The notes under the pieces were generated by a model that made no database searches, was not told where the DNA came from, and saw only the letters and a list, made by a program, of their open reading frames with translations. DNA of 57,918 nt from SIG440 sp045591095 (GTDB lineage: Bacteria; Bacillota; Clostridia; Monoglobales; Monoglobaceae), in NCBI GenBank assembly GCA_045591095.1, contig JAZNSF010000013.1:1-57918 (forward strand), in the 5' to 3' direction. Below, piece by piece: positions 25,070-34,516 of this stretch. Made by a program: the position numbers and the translations under genes. How positions within the stretch are numbered: position 1 is the first letter of the stretch; each line of letters starts with the position of its first letter.

Positions 25070-25853
25070 AATCAGGCTTGACGTTTACCTCGCTGAAAAT
25101 GGTCTTGCACCCTCACGAAGTGCTGCACAGTCCATGATTATGGCAGGGAACGTATATATCGACAATCAAAAGGCACTTAAAGCGGGCGAAACCATAAAGG
25201 GTACTGAAACTATTGAGGTTCGCTCTAAGGGTTTAAAATATGTCAGCCGCGGTGGGCTGAAACTGGAAAAAGCTATGGATGTATTCCCCATAAGTCTTGA
25301 AGACAAAGTATGTATGGACATTGGTGCATCCACGGGCGGATTTACGGATTGTATGCTTCAAAACGGCGCAAAAAAAGTATTCAGCATTGACGTTGGCTAC
25401 GGCCAGCTTGCCTGGAAACTGAGGAGCGACCCCAGAGTCGTTAATATGGAACGTACTAATATCCGGTTTCTCGAGGCGGACCGGCTTGATGCTATACCCA
25501 ACTTTTTCTCGGTGGATGTATCATTTATTTCCCTGAAACTTGTACTCCCGGTTGCATACTCTGTCCTTAAAGATGGTGGCATCGGGGTATGCCTTATAAA
25601 GCCTCAGTTTGAGGCAGGGCGCGAAAAGGTTGGCAAAAAAGGCGTAGTGCGCGAAAAATCCACACATATCGAGGTAATCGAAAACGTACTGAGGTTTACC
25701 AAGGAAATCGGGTTTTCTGTTCTGGGTCTTGACTTTTCGCCTGTTCGCGGTCCCGAAGGTAACATTGAATATCTGATGTATATAAAAAAATCAACCGAAG
25801 AAAGTTTGGAATTTGACATTCCCAAGTTGGTAGAGCTTTCGCATACAATCTAA
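25062..25853 (+). CDS. TlyA family rRNA (cytidine-2'-O)-methyltransferase
   Basis: This 263-residue protein has an N-terminal S4 RNA-binding domain (about residues 3-62, RLDVYLAENGLAPSRSAAQ) and an FtsJ-like methyltransferase domain with MDIGASTGGFTDCML near residue 84 and IKPQFEAGREKVGKKG. TlyA methylates cytidines of 16S and/or 23S rRNA; older names call it a hemolysin. The TTG start overlaps dxs. The dxs-tlyA-nadK-recN order is conserved in Clostridia. Confidence 0.93.
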   Translation: MAKIRLDVYLAENGLAPSRSAAQSMIMAGNVYIDNQKALKAGETIKGTETIEVRSKGLKYVSRGGLKLEKAMDVFPISLEDKVCMDIGASTGGFTDCMLQNGAKKVFSIDVGYGQLAWKLRSDPRVVNMERTNIRFLEADRLDAIPNFFSVDVSFISLKLVLPVAYSVLKDGGIGVCLIKPQFEAGREKVGKKGVVREKSTHIEVIENVLRFTKEIGFSVLGLDFSPVRGPEGNIEYLMYIKKSTEESLEFDIPKLVELSHTI

Positions 25854-25891
25854 ATTTTTTACTCCTTCTTTTAAGGAAAGGAAGTGTTTTT

Positions 25892-26740
25892 ATGAAAAGA
25901 ATCGGAATATACGTTAATTTTCAGCGTGACCCAAAGCTTGAAGCAGCAAAGCTTTGCGCAAAGGAGCTTTTATCCCGTGGGCAAATCGTTTTGTTTGACC
26001 GCGAATTTGAAGATAGTTTAGGAGTCGACGGCGTGACCTTTATGCCTTTTGACCAAATCATGGCAAATGCCGAGCTAATCGTCGCCTTGGGCGGGGACGG
26101 GACAATTCTTAAAATCATTGGCGAAGCCTCAATTCATAACGTCCCTGTTATGGGCATAAACCTTGGACACTTAGGGTTTTTGACCCAAGCCGAGCGCGAC
26201 GATTTGTGGGTTTTTGACCGAATCGCAAACGGCGACTATAAGGTAATAAACTCTATGCTTCTTGAAGCACGAATTGTTAAAAACGGCATACCATCGTCCT
26301 CTGCTCTTGCTTTAAACGACCTTATTTTCAGGGGCAACGATTTGAAGATGATTTCTCTTGAGATAGAAGTTGATGGGACGGTTACAAATCGCTATCTTGC
26401 TGATGGAATTATAGTTGCAACCTCCACCGGCTCTACCGCTTATTCCCTTTCCTGCGGCGGACCGCTTGTGCACCCCGAGCTTGACTGTATGATTCTCACG
26501 CCTGTTTGCGCGCATACACTTAAATCAAGAAGCATCGTTATCCCACCCGATTCGCGGGTAGTCCTGAGATTTGATGCAAGCTACCGAAACGAAGCCGAAC
26601 TTAAAGCCGATGGCATTACAATCGGAACGCTTACCAAAGGTGACTACATAGAAATTGTAAAAAGTACACTTCGTGCACCCTTGGTGCAGTTTAATGACCA
26701 CAGTTATTTTGACCTTATCAGAAAAAAGCTTTCTGACTGA
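25892..26740 (+). CDS. nadK: NAD kinase
   Basis: This 282-residue protein has the GGDGT motif (in IVALGGDGTILKIIGE, about residues 66-81), GINLGHLGFL, the NDL motif and TSTGSTAYSLSCGGP, all diagnostic for NAD kinase. It phosphorylates NAD to NADP. A 38-base gap follows tlyA. AAGGAAAGGAAG precedes the ATG. Confidence 0.96.
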   Translation: MKRIGIYVNFQRDPKLEAAKLCAKELLSRGQIVLFDREFEDSLGVDGVTFMPFDQIMANAELIVALGGDGTILKIIGEASIHNVPVMGINLGHLGFLTQAERDDLWVFDRIANGDYKVINSMLLEARIVKNGIPSSSALALNDLIFRGNDLKMISLEIEVDGTVTNRYLADGIIVATSTGSTAYSLSCGGPLVHPELDCMILTPVCAHTLKSRSIVIPPDSRVVLRFDASYRNEAELKADGITIGTLTKGDYIEIVKSTLRAPLVQFNDHSYFDLIRKKLSD

Positions 26741-26763
26741 TTGTGAAAGGATAGGTGACACCT

Positions 26764-28458
26764 ATGCTCCGCGAACTTTATATAAAAAACGTAGCCATAA
26801 TTGACGAAGTGCGTGTGGAATTTTCTGGTGGCTTCAATGTTCTTACCGGCGAAACCGGTGCCGGAAAATCCATTCTGATAGACTCCATCAATATGGCACT
26901 TGGCCAAAGATTTAGCCGTGACATCATAAGGTCCGGCTGTGACTTTGCATTGGCAAATCTCTGCTTTGAAACCGATAGCCCCCATATAGAAAACTTACTT
27001 TCCGACCTTGGCATTGATATAGAGGACGGTCTTTTAACCATAAGCCGCAAATTAGGTGCTGACGGCAAAAGTGTTTTCCGCATCAATGGCGGGATTGTTC
27101 CGGGAGCAACCGTCCGCGAGCTTTCGGAATACCTTATCGATATACATGGACAAAACGACAATCACTCGCTTTTGTCCCAAAAGAACCACCTTCGTCTTTT
27201 GGACGAATACGGAAATCTTTCGGACGAAATCCAGAAATATTCTGCTGAATATAAAATAATGAAATCTCTTCACCGCGAAATTGAAGAGCTTAGTATGGAC
27301 GAAGATGAAAAGATGCGGCGTTTTGATATGCTTCGCTTCCAGGCCGAAGAAATACGCATGGCATCTTTAAGGGTTGGTGAAGATGACGAACTTATAGGCA
27401 GACGAGAAAAGCTTTATAATATGGAAAGTATAATTTCGGGTGCGGGAAGCGCTTACAGCGCGCTTTATGGCGGCGAATCGGGTACTGCATTTGACCTTCT
27501 TAAGATGGCAGAGCGTTCGCTCTCTGATATAGCAAGGTTTGATAGCAAGCTTTCTGAAGGTTTTGACCGCTTAACAAGCGTGGTTGCCGAGGTCGAGGAT
27601 ATTGCCTCTGATATTAACGATTGCCTTTCAAAATCTGACTTCAGCATGGCAGAGCTTGACCGGATTGAAGAGCGGCTGGACACCATAAACAGCCTTAAAC
27701 GCAAATATGGTAATACCATTGACGAAATAATTGCCTTTGGTGAAAGGGCGGCGTCCGATGCCGAAAAAATGGAAAAAAGTGACGAACAGATACTGATTCT
27801 TAAAAAAGAACTTGCCAAGCAGTCTGCAAAGGTGGCAGCACTTGCCGAAGGTCTTTCGGTAATGCGAAAAACTGCTGCCAGTGACCTGGAAAAAAGAATC
27901 GCCGAGGAGCTTTCTTCTTTGGATATGCCCAAAGTCAGATTTTGTATTGATATAACCGAGTCTACTGTGGACAGCGAAATTCAGTACACCGAAACCGGTA
28001 AGGATTTGGCGGAATTTTTGATTTCAACCAATCCGGGCGAAAGCCTGAAGGCCATGGCAAAAATCGCATCAGGGGGTGAGCTTTCCCGTATTATGCTTGC
28101 TATAAAATCGGTGCTTTCAGCCGCAGAAGACGCAGACACAATGATTTTTGACGAGATTGACACAGGCGTAAGCGGCCGCGCTGCGCAAAAAATTGCCGAA
28201 AAGATTTGTCATCTGGCAAAGGGCAAGCAAATCTTCTCTATAACTCACCTGGCTCAAATTGCCGCTATGGCAGACAATCATTACTTAATCGAAAAAAATA
28301 CCACCGGCGAAAGAACCTCGACTTCGGTAAGGCTGCTTGACGAAGCAATCCGGATTGAGGAAACAGCACGAATTATCGGCGGTGTAGAGATTACCGACCT
28401 TACAAGGAAAAGTGCCGAGGAAATGCTTTCTATGGCAAAAACTAAAAAAGGATTGTAA
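26764..28458 (+). CDS. recN: DNA repair protein RecN
   Basis: This 564-residue SMC-like ATPase has Walker A GETGAGKS (residues 29-36), the IDIHGQND...LL block near residue 125, a central coiled coil (about 165-375), the ABC signature ASGGELSRIMLAIK and Walker B MIFDEIDTGVSG. RecN acts early in double-strand break repair. I use the ATG at 26764, whose AGGATAGGTGA site lies just upstream; the longest frame adds three residues. In many Clostridia an argR gene sits before recN; here nadK abuts it directly. Confidence 0.96.
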   Translation: MLRELYIKNVAIIDEVRVEFSGGFNVLTGETGAGKSILIDSINMALGQRFSRDIIRSGCDFALANLCFETDSPHIENLLSDLGIDIEDGLLTISRKLGADGKSVFRINGGIVPGATVRELSEYLIDIHGQNDNHSLLSQKNHLRLLDEYGNLSDEIQKYSAEYKIMKSLHREIEELSMDEDEKMRRFDMLRFQAEEIRMASLRVGEDDELIGRREKLYNMESIISGAGSAYSALYGGESGTAFDLLKMAERSLSDIARFDSKLSEGFDRLTSVVAEVEDIASDINDCLSKSDFSMAELDRIEERLDTINSLKRKYGNTIDEIIAFGERAASDAEKMEKSDEQILILKKELAKQSAKVAALAEGLSVMRKTAASDLEKRIAEELSSLDMPKVRFCIDITESTVDSEIQYTETGKDLAEFLISTNPGESLKAMAKIASGGELSRIMLAIKSVLSAAEDADTMIFDEIDTGVSGRAAQKIAEKICHLAKGKQIFSITHLAQIAAMADNHYLIEKNTTGERTSTSVRLLDEAIRIEETARIIGGVEITDLTRKSAEEMLSMAKTKKGL

Positions 28459-28462
28459 TTTT

Positions 28463-28843
28463 ATGGAAAAGATAGGAAAAGTAGCAAAAATAAGCGATAG
28501 AATCGCAGAGATAATAATAGTGCGCGACTCGGCCTGCGGCGAAAACTGCGCCGCTTGCGGCCTTTGCCAAAACCGCGAAATGTCGGTTAAACTCTCGGTT
28601 CCTGATAATGTAAGCGTTGGCGACAGTGTGAGGCTTTGCACCGAAGACAAAGGCATTTTAAAGCTTTCGGCGCTTGGATATCTGACCCTTACCGTGCTTT
28701 TATTTTTAGGCGGTGCGCTTGGCACACTGCTTGGTAGTGAGTGGCTTGCGTTTCTTTTGTCAATACTTTTTGTTGGTCTTGGAGTTCTTTTGCTTAAGAT
28801 AGCGTCCCCCAAAGGCCCCCAAATTCACATAGAAAAAGTGTGA
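28463..28843 (+). CDS. RseC/MucC-type membrane protein
   Basis: This 126-residue protein has an N-terminal soluble part with a Cys cluster (Cys at SACGENCAACGLCQN, residues 24-36) and two membrane helices (about 71-92 and 94-112), the RseC/MucC layout. Proteobacterial RseC belongs to the SoxR-reducing system linked to Rnf/Rsx electron transfer; in Clostridia the role is unknown. The Cys cluster suggests an Fe-S or metal site. It starts just after recN and ends seven bases before the ABC-F gene. Confidence 0.82.
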   Translation: MEKIGKVAKISDRIAEIIIVRDSACGENCAACGLCQNREMSVKLSVPDNVSVGDSVRLCTEDKGILKLSALGYLTLTVLLFLGGALGTLLGSEWLAFLLSILFVGLGVLLLKIASPKGPQIHIEKV

Positions 28844-28850
28844 GGTAACT

Positions 28851-30779
28851 ATGCTTGTTAATATTGATAAACTCTGTAAAAGCTTTGCGGACAAAGCTGT
28901 CCTTAAAAATGTAAGCCTTTCCATAAACAAAAAGGGAAGATACGGCCTTATCGGCGTAAATGGCGCGGGCAAATCCACACTTCTTAAAATTATTATGGGA
29001 GAAATCCCCTTTGAGCAAGGCGAGCTTTTTAAAAAGCCCGGCCTTTCTTTAGGTTATCTTGCCCAAAACAACGGTCTCGAACGCGATAACTCCATAATAT
29101 CAGAAATGCGCAAAGTTTTTGACGATGTCTTAAAGGCAGAAGCCCATATGCGTGCTTTGGAAGAAGAAATGTCCAAGATACAGGACCATACCTCTGAGGA
29201 ATACCGGCTAGTTTCCAGCCGTTATGCAAGCCGCGAGGCCTATTTCATCAGCCGTGACGGATATAATATTGACGTAAAAATCAAAACTATCCTTAATGGT
29301 ATGGGTTTTGGCGATAAGGATATGAACACGGTTATCTCGACCTTAAGCGGCGGCGAAAAAACCCGGCTTGCTATGGCAAAGCTTCTCCTTGAAGAGCCAG
29401 AGCTTCTTATCCTTGACGAGCCTACCAACCACCTTGATTTTAAAACTCTTCGGTGGCTTGAGGACTATCTTGCAGGCTATAACGGTGCAATACTCGCTGT
29501 ATCCCATGACCGGTATTTTCTTGACAAAATAGTAAATCATATTTACGAAGTAGAACGAGGCAGGCTATTTTCTTATGCAGGCAACTATTCAAAATATCTC
29601 CCGCAAAAAGCCGAGCGCCGTGCGCACGAGCAAAAAGAATACGAGATGCAACAGGTCGAAATTGCAAAAATGCAGGAATATATCGACAAAAATATGGCTC
29701 GTGCATCAACGTCTCAAAGTGCAAAATCCCGTCAAAAAGCACTTGACGCAATGGAAGTTCTTGAAAAACCTGACGGTGACCTTAAGACAATGCGTCTTAA
29801 ATTTGAACATACCAAAGACCCTTACAAGGACGTCCTTACGGTTAATAACCTTGAAATTGCCGTAGGCGAAGAACAAAGGACCATCTGCGAAAACATAAAC
29901 CTTGATATGAAGCGTGGCGAAAAGATTGCTATAATCGGTGCCAACGGTATTGGAAAATCCTCATTTTTAAAAGTAATTCAAGGGATTATCGAACCAAAAA
30001 GCGGTAGCTTCCTGTGGGGAAAAAATGTTTCGCTTAGCTACTACGAGCAGGAAAACCTAAACCTCGACCCCGAAAAAATTGCGCTCGACGAGCTTTGGGA
30101 CCGTTTCCCCCACATCCCCGAAGCCGAAATCCGAAAAGTCCTGGGAAGCGTCCTTTTGACCAAGGATGATGTATTTAAAAAGGTAAAGGTCATAAGCGGC
30201 GGCGAGCGCGCAAAGCTTGCATTTTGTATAATAATGCTCGAAAAATCAAATGTTCTTATTTTAGACGAGCCTACAAACCACCTTGACCTTTCGTCAAAGG
30301 AAATTCTGGAAAACGCAATGTCGGATTTTGGCGGAAGTATTTTGTTTGTTTCGCATGACCGCTATCTTTTAAACAAAGTTCCTGACAAAATTATGGAAAT
30401 CACCAAAAATGGCGCAAAAGTATATAGTGGCAACTACGACGACTACTGCGAGGCACTTGAAAGAGAAGCAAAACTCGCCGCAGAAGAACTTTCGAAAAAA
30501 GCTTTGGAAATTGCTAAATCTTCCAAAAATCCAGCTGGCGACAATGGTTTTCGCTCCAAAGAACAGCGAAAAGCAGACGCTCTTCGCAAAAATAGAGTCA
30601 AAGAGCTGGAACGTTTGATTGAGGAAACCGAAAAGCAGCTCTCTGTTCTTCAACAAGAACTTACTTTACCCGAGGTAGTTTCGGATTACAATCTTATGAA
30701 CGAAAAATGCTCTCAGGTCGAGGTTTTACAAAAAAACCTTGACGAATATTTTGAAGAATGGACAACTCTTTGTGAGTAA
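28851..30779 (+). CDS. ABC-F family ATPase (Uup/YfmR-like)
   Basis: This 642-residue soluble protein has two ABC domains: GVNGAGKST and LSGGEKTRLAMAKLLLEE with DEPTNHLD in the first, GANGIGKSS and ISGGERAKLAF with DEPTNHLD in the second. Between them is the P-site tRNA interaction linker (about residues 240-320), and a charged coiled coil (about 555-640) closes the protein as in Uup and YfmR. ABC-F proteins act on stalled or antibiotic-bound ribosomes. There are no membrane segments. It ends the dxs-recN operon at a strong terminator. Confidence 0.93.
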   Translation: MLVNIDKLCKSFADKAVLKNVSLSINKKGRYGLIGVNGAGKSTLLKIIMGEIPFEQGELFKKPGLSLGYLAQNNGLERDNSIISEMRKVFDDVLKAEAHMRALEEEMSKIQDHTSEEYRLVSSRYASREAYFISRDGYNIDVKIKTILNGMGFGDKDMNTVISTLSGGEKTRLAMAKLLLEEPELLILDEPTNHLDFKTLRWLEDYLAGYNGAILAVSHDRYFLDKIVNHIYEVERGRLFSYAGNYSKYLPQKAERRAHEQKEYEMQQVEIAKMQEYIDKNMARASTSQSAKSRQKALDAMEVLEKPDGDLKTMRLKFEHTKDPYKDVLTVNNLEIAVGEEQRTICENINLDMKRGEKIAIIGANGIGKSSFLKVIQGIIEPKSGSFLWGKNVSLSYYEQENLNLDPEKIALDELWDRFPHIPEAEIRKVLGSVLLTKDDVFKKVKVISGGERAKLAFCIIMLEKSNVLILDEPTNHLDLSSKEILENAMSDFGGSILFVSHDRYLLNKVPDKIMEITKNGAKVYSGNYDDYCEALEREAKLAAEELSKKALEIAKSSKNPAGDNGFRSKEQRKADALRKNRVKELERLIEETEKQLSVLQQELTLPEVVSDYNLMNEKCSQVEVLQKNLDEYFEEWTTLCE

Positions 30780-30783
30780 ATTA

Positions 30784-30817
30784 AAAAAGACTGTTTAAAA
30801 ATTTAAACAGTCTTTTT
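30784..30817. terminator. Bidirectional terminator between ABC-F and htrA
   Basis: AAAAAGACTGTTTAAA pairs perfectly with its complement around an AA loop, with T-runs on both strands, serving the two convergent genes. Confidence 0.88.
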
Positions 30818-30886
30818 ACTTTTACGCTTGTTTTGTTTGCCCTTAATAAAAACTCTTTTTATGGTCTCGGCTTGTTTTTGGGCTTT

Positions 30887-32233
30887 TTACTCGGGACGTT
30901 CTTCGGTAAGCTTAATCTGAACTTTTGCTGTAAGACCGGTCGCATATTTATAAACTTCAAGCTTCATGATTTCTCCCGGCTTGTGCGAGTCTTTTATTTC
31001 GGTTAAGGCATCAAAGTTCTTTACTTCCTTGCCATCAGCTTTAGTTATTATGTCGCCTTGCTCAAGTCCCGCAATTTCGGCACCACTTCCTACCTGAGTC
31101 GACATTACCTGTACCCCTATAGGCCAGCCCTGACGCGCCGCCATTTCCTTGGTAACATTACGAGCCGAAATGCCAAGCACGGGTCTACCTTTGACATATC
31201 CAAACTTAATCAAATCCTCAAGCACGGGTTTTGCCTCGGAAATCGGGATTGCAAATCCCATTCCCTCTACTGATGATGCCGAAATTTTAACTGCGTTTAT
31301 ACCTATAACCTTGCCGTAAGCATTTACCAGCGCACCGCCGGAATTACCCTCGTTGATTGCCGCATCGGTTTGTATAACGCTCATTGTTCTGTCGCCAACG
31401 GTAATTTTTCGGTTTATTGCACTTATGATACCCTGTGTGGTACTTCCAAAAAACTCAAGGCCAAGCGGATTACCTATGGCAATTGCTCTTTCGCCCACCT
31501 GAATTTGTGACGAATCACCAAGCTCTGCTACTGTAAGTGTTTCGTTTGGCTTAATCTTGATTACCGCAAGGTCGGTTTTAGAGTCGTTACCGATTACTTT
31601 TGCTTCATATTCCGTTCCGGTATTAAGGGTTACTTTTACGGCTGATGCGCCCTCAATCACGTGGCTGTTTGTCACAATGTATCCGTCGCTGCTGATTATT
31701 ATGCCTGACCCGGTCCCCTCGGACACACTGGATGTACTGAATATGCTGTAGATATTATTTACAGTACTGGTTATCCCCACAACCGAAGGCCCGACTTTTT
31801 TTGAAATATCCACAGTCGAAAGCTCGCTTCCCAAAGAGATAAGAGGCTTTGCTTCACCGCCGCCATTCTCAGTGCCGCTTAAATTTGCAATTACGCCGGC
31901 CTTGTTGCCGTTACCAAGTGTTCCCTTGCCATAACCATAGCCTACCGCAAAAATCCCACCCAAAACAGCTAAGTTTACTATTCCAATAGCGGCTGCTATA
32001 GCAACAAGCCTTTTAAAGCCTTTGGATTGCTTGTTTTTATTATTTGGTTTAGCTACCTCAAGCGCTGTGCATGGCTTCTTAGCACTCTGAAAGTCATCAT
32101 TATTCCATACATAAGACGCGCTGTTTGAGTCCTGTGTGACATCTTCCCAGGAGCTTTGGGGTATTATTACAGGCTCGTTTTCCTGGTCAGAATTTTCTTT
32201 ATTAAAAAAACCTTTATTATCAAATTCGTTCAT
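30887..32233 (-). CDS. HtrA/DegP-type membrane-anchored serine protease
   Basis: This 448-residue protein has an acidic cytoplasmic N-terminus, one membrane helix (about residues 76-100), a trypsin-like domain with the triad His191 (TNSHVIEG), Asp221 (SKTDLAVIKI) and Ser298 (NEGNSGGAL), and a C-terminal PDZ domain (about 350-440). This is the HtrA/YkdA layout of Firmicutes: surface quality control of misfolded exported proteins. AAGGAGTG lies before the ATG at 32233. It follows a two-component system that probably regulates it. Confidence 0.94.
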   Translation of the reverse strand: MNEFDNKGFFNKENSDQENEPVIIPQSSWEDVTQDSNSASYVWNNDDFQSAKKPCTALEVAKPNNKNKQSKGFKRLVAIAAAIGIVNLAVLGGIFAVGYGYGKGTLGNGNKAGVIANLSGTENGGGEAKPLISLGSELSTVDISKKVGPSVVGITSTVNNIYSIFSTSSVSEGTGSGIIISSDGYIVTNSHVIEGASAVKVTLNTGTEYEAKVIGNDSKTDLAVIKIKPNETLTVAELGDSSQIQVGERAIAIGNPLGLEFFGSTTQGIISAINRKITVGDRTMSVIQTDAAINEGNSGGALVNAYGKVIGINAVKISASSVEGMGFAIPISEAKPVLEDLIKFGYVKGRPVLGISARNVTKEMAARQGWPIGVQVMSTQVGSGAEIAGLEQGDIITKADGKEVKNFDALTEIKDSHKPGEIMKLEVYKYATGLTAKVQIKLTEERPE

Positions 32234-32332
32234 AAAGCACACTCCTTAAAACACGGATTTCTTTATTTCCTAATATTAATATACCACCTATTTATGAAAA
32301 AAATATGAACTTTTATATAAAAATAAATGAAA

Positions 32333-33760
32333 TTAAGCCTTATCTAAGGTAAATGAAAATTCGGCAAATTCACCCTCACGGCTTTCAACCGTTATGGATT
32401 TTCCGTGGCGCTTTAGTATATCTTTTACGATATAAAGGCCAATCCCAATTCCCTCACGGTTTAATGACCTTGACTTGTCCGCCTTATAAAACCGCTCAAA
32501 AATCAGTTTTTTGTCTTCGTCCGAAATACCGCACCCGGTGTTATAGACCGAAATCTCTGCCTCACTGCGTGCTTGTCTTACGGAAAGTTTTAACAACCCA
32601 CCTATTCCCGTAAACTTTATAGCATTTTCAATCAGGTTGGTCACCACCTGTCTGATAAGATTCATATCAGCTTTTACCATACAGCTTTCATCCGGTATAT
32701 CAAATTGGATATTTATTTTTTTCTCCTCAATTTTTGCTTCAAATCCAAACAGCGTACGGCGCAAAATCTCGCAAATATCAAAGTTTGTAACTTCAAGTTC
32801 CTGGTTGCCGGCCTCCACACGGGTAAGCTTTAAAAACGAGTTTACAAGTCCCGAGAGTCTCCCTACTTCGTCGCGGACGATAGAAAGATAATCGTTTTGT
32901 CTTTCCTTTGGGATTGTTCCATCCAAAATTCCATCAACAAACCCCGAAATCGTAGTCATAGGCGTCCTCAACTCGTGGGCAACGTCTGAAAGAAAGTTAT
33001 TTCTTATGTCGTCAGACTTTTCAAGACTGTATGCCATATTGTTAAAGTTCTCAGTAAGTTCGCTTATTTCTGTTATGTTCTCCGCTCTCATGTCAAGCTG
33101 AACGCGGTTGGAAAAGTCACCACGGGCAAACTGCTTTGCAGTCTCGCCGATTTTTTTTATAGGTTTTGAAATCCTCCTCGACAGTGCCACCGAAAGTCCT
33201 ACCGAAACAAGAATAACCAGGAAAAGTGACAGCCCTAAAATTCGGTAAAGGTGTATTTGAGTCTTTGCCATCTCCGGAGTCGGAGTGCTGATAAATATCG
33301 CCCCTACCACCTCTTTGCTTGGAGAAATCGCAATTGGCACCTGCAGGGTAAACATTTTTGTGCGAAAGATATCGCCCAAGGTTCCTTTAACAATCTTATT
33401 GTTGTTATTCAGTACATCCTTCATATATTTTTTCTCTACACTTTTTACGTCCTTGTTGTAAAGCTTGTCCGAGGTAGACGCAAGCAAAATATCACCATCT
33501 TTGTCAACAATCAAAATGTTTGTCTTGGTGCTGTGCGAAAATCCGTACAGAAAATTTGTAAGATGCTCCGGCGCGGTACCTTTTTCAATAAAAGCTGCTA
33601 TCTTTTTTGCATTATCTTCAAGCGCAGTTAGACGTTCTTTGTGAACAAACTGAGAGATAAGCACCGACTGCATTACAGCGATCAACAAAACGCTTACAAT
33701 AATAATAATCAGATTGGTCGAAAAAATCCCTGCAAATATACTTTTCTTTGCTTTTTTCAT
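32333..33760 (-). CDS. Sensor histidine kinase (CssS-like position)
   Basis: This 475-residue kinase has a membrane helix (about residues 11-36), an extracytoplasmic sensor with a NILIVDKDGDIL strand, a second helix (about 171-193), HAMP (about 195-248), HisKA with the phosphoacceptor His262 in DVAHELRTP, and HATPase with NLIENAIKFTG and GIGIGLYIV. It follows its regulator after 20 bases and precedes htrA after about 100 bases. The arrangement resembles CssRS-HtrA of Bacillus, which senses secretion stress, but the signal is inferred only. Confidence 0.92.
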   Translation of the reverse strand: MKKAKKSIFAGIFSTNLIIIIVSVLLIAVMQSVLISQFVHKERLTALEDNAKKIAAFIEKGTAPEHLTNFLYGFSHSTKTNILIVDKDGDILLASTSDKLYNKDVKSVEKKYMKDVLNNNNKIVKGTLGDIFRTKMFTLQVPIAISPSKEVVGAIFISTPTPEMAKTQIHLYRILGLSLFLVILVSVGLSVALSRRISKPIKKIGETAKQFARGDFSNRVQLDMRAENITEISELTENFNNMAYSLEKSDDIRNNFLSDVAHELRTPMTTISGFVDGILDGTIPKERQNDYLSIVRDEVGRLSGLVNSFLKLTRVEAGNQELEVTNFDICEILRRTLFGFEAKIEEKKINIQFDIPDESCMVKADMNLIRQVVTNLIENAIKFTGIGGLLKLSVRQARSEAEISVYNTGCGISDEDKKLIFERFYKADKSRSLNREGIGIGLYIVKDILKRHGKSITVESREGEFAEFSFTLDKA

Positions 33761-33780
33761 AACTTTGCCCTTCCCCGTCG

Positions 33781-34494
33781 TTATGCCAGAACTTCAAATT
33801 TATAGCCTACGCCCCAGACGGTTTTAATCTGCCACGCTTGTTTGGCGTTATCGCTTTCTAACTTTTCACGGATACGCTTTATATGCACATCTACCGTGCG
33901 TGAATCTCCAAAAAATTCATATCCCCAAATCTCGTTTAAAAGCTGGTCACGGGTATAAACCCGGTTTTTGTTTTGAGCAAGAAAATACAAAAGTTCAAAC
34001 TCCTTGGGCGGCATTTCAAGCTTGCTGTTTTCAAGATAGACCTCATAGGTATTTCGGTCAATAACAAGTCCGTCAAAGCTGATTTTCCCCGCCTCAGTTT
34101 GAAGGTCAGATGCATTTTTAGGCTCGCATCTTCTGAGCACGGCTTTAATTCTGGCAAGCAGTTCCTTCGGTTCAAAAGGCTTTACTATATAGTCATCTGC
34201 ACCAAGCTCAAGTCCTAAAACTTTGTCAAAAAGCTCGCCCTTGGCCGTAAGCATAATTACCGGAACAGTGGATTTAGCCCGGATTTCGCGGCAAAGCTGC
34301 CATCCATCCTTCTTAGGAAGCATAATGTCAAGAAGGCATAAGTCAGGCTTTTCTGCTTCAAACTTCTCTATAGCTTCCAATCCATCATTTGCGGCCACTG
34401 CCAAAAATCCCTCTTTTTCGACATAAAGCCTTATAAGCTCGCAGATATTTTTTTCGTCATCCACAATCAAAATCTTTTTTGCCTCAGTATTCAT
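33781..34494 (-). CDS. OmpR-family response regulator (CssR-like position)
   Basis: This 237-residue protein has a receiver domain with the acidic pocket VDDE and phospho-acceptor Asp56 in LLDIMLP, Lys in VKPFEP, and a winged-helix DNA-binding domain (about residues 130-235) with SRTVDVHIKRIREKLE. AAAGGAG precedes the ATG. It should activate the kinase-htrA genes downstream; no operator repeat could be identified in the short upstream gap after rsmI. Confidence 0.93.
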   Translation of the reverse strand: MNTEAKKILIVDDEKNICELIRLYVEKEGFLAVAANDGLEAIEKFEAEKPDLCLLDIMLPKKDGWQLCREIRAKSTVPVIMLTAKGELFDKVLGLELGADDYIVKPFEPKELLARIKAVLRRCEPKNASDLQTEAGKISFDGLVIDRNTYEVYLENSKLEMPPKEFELLYFLAQNKNRVYTRDQLLNEIWGYEFFGDSRTVDVHIKRIREKLESDNAKQAWQIKTVWGVGYKFEVLA

Positions 34495-34516
34495 CGACTT
34501 TGCTCCTTTCTGAGCG

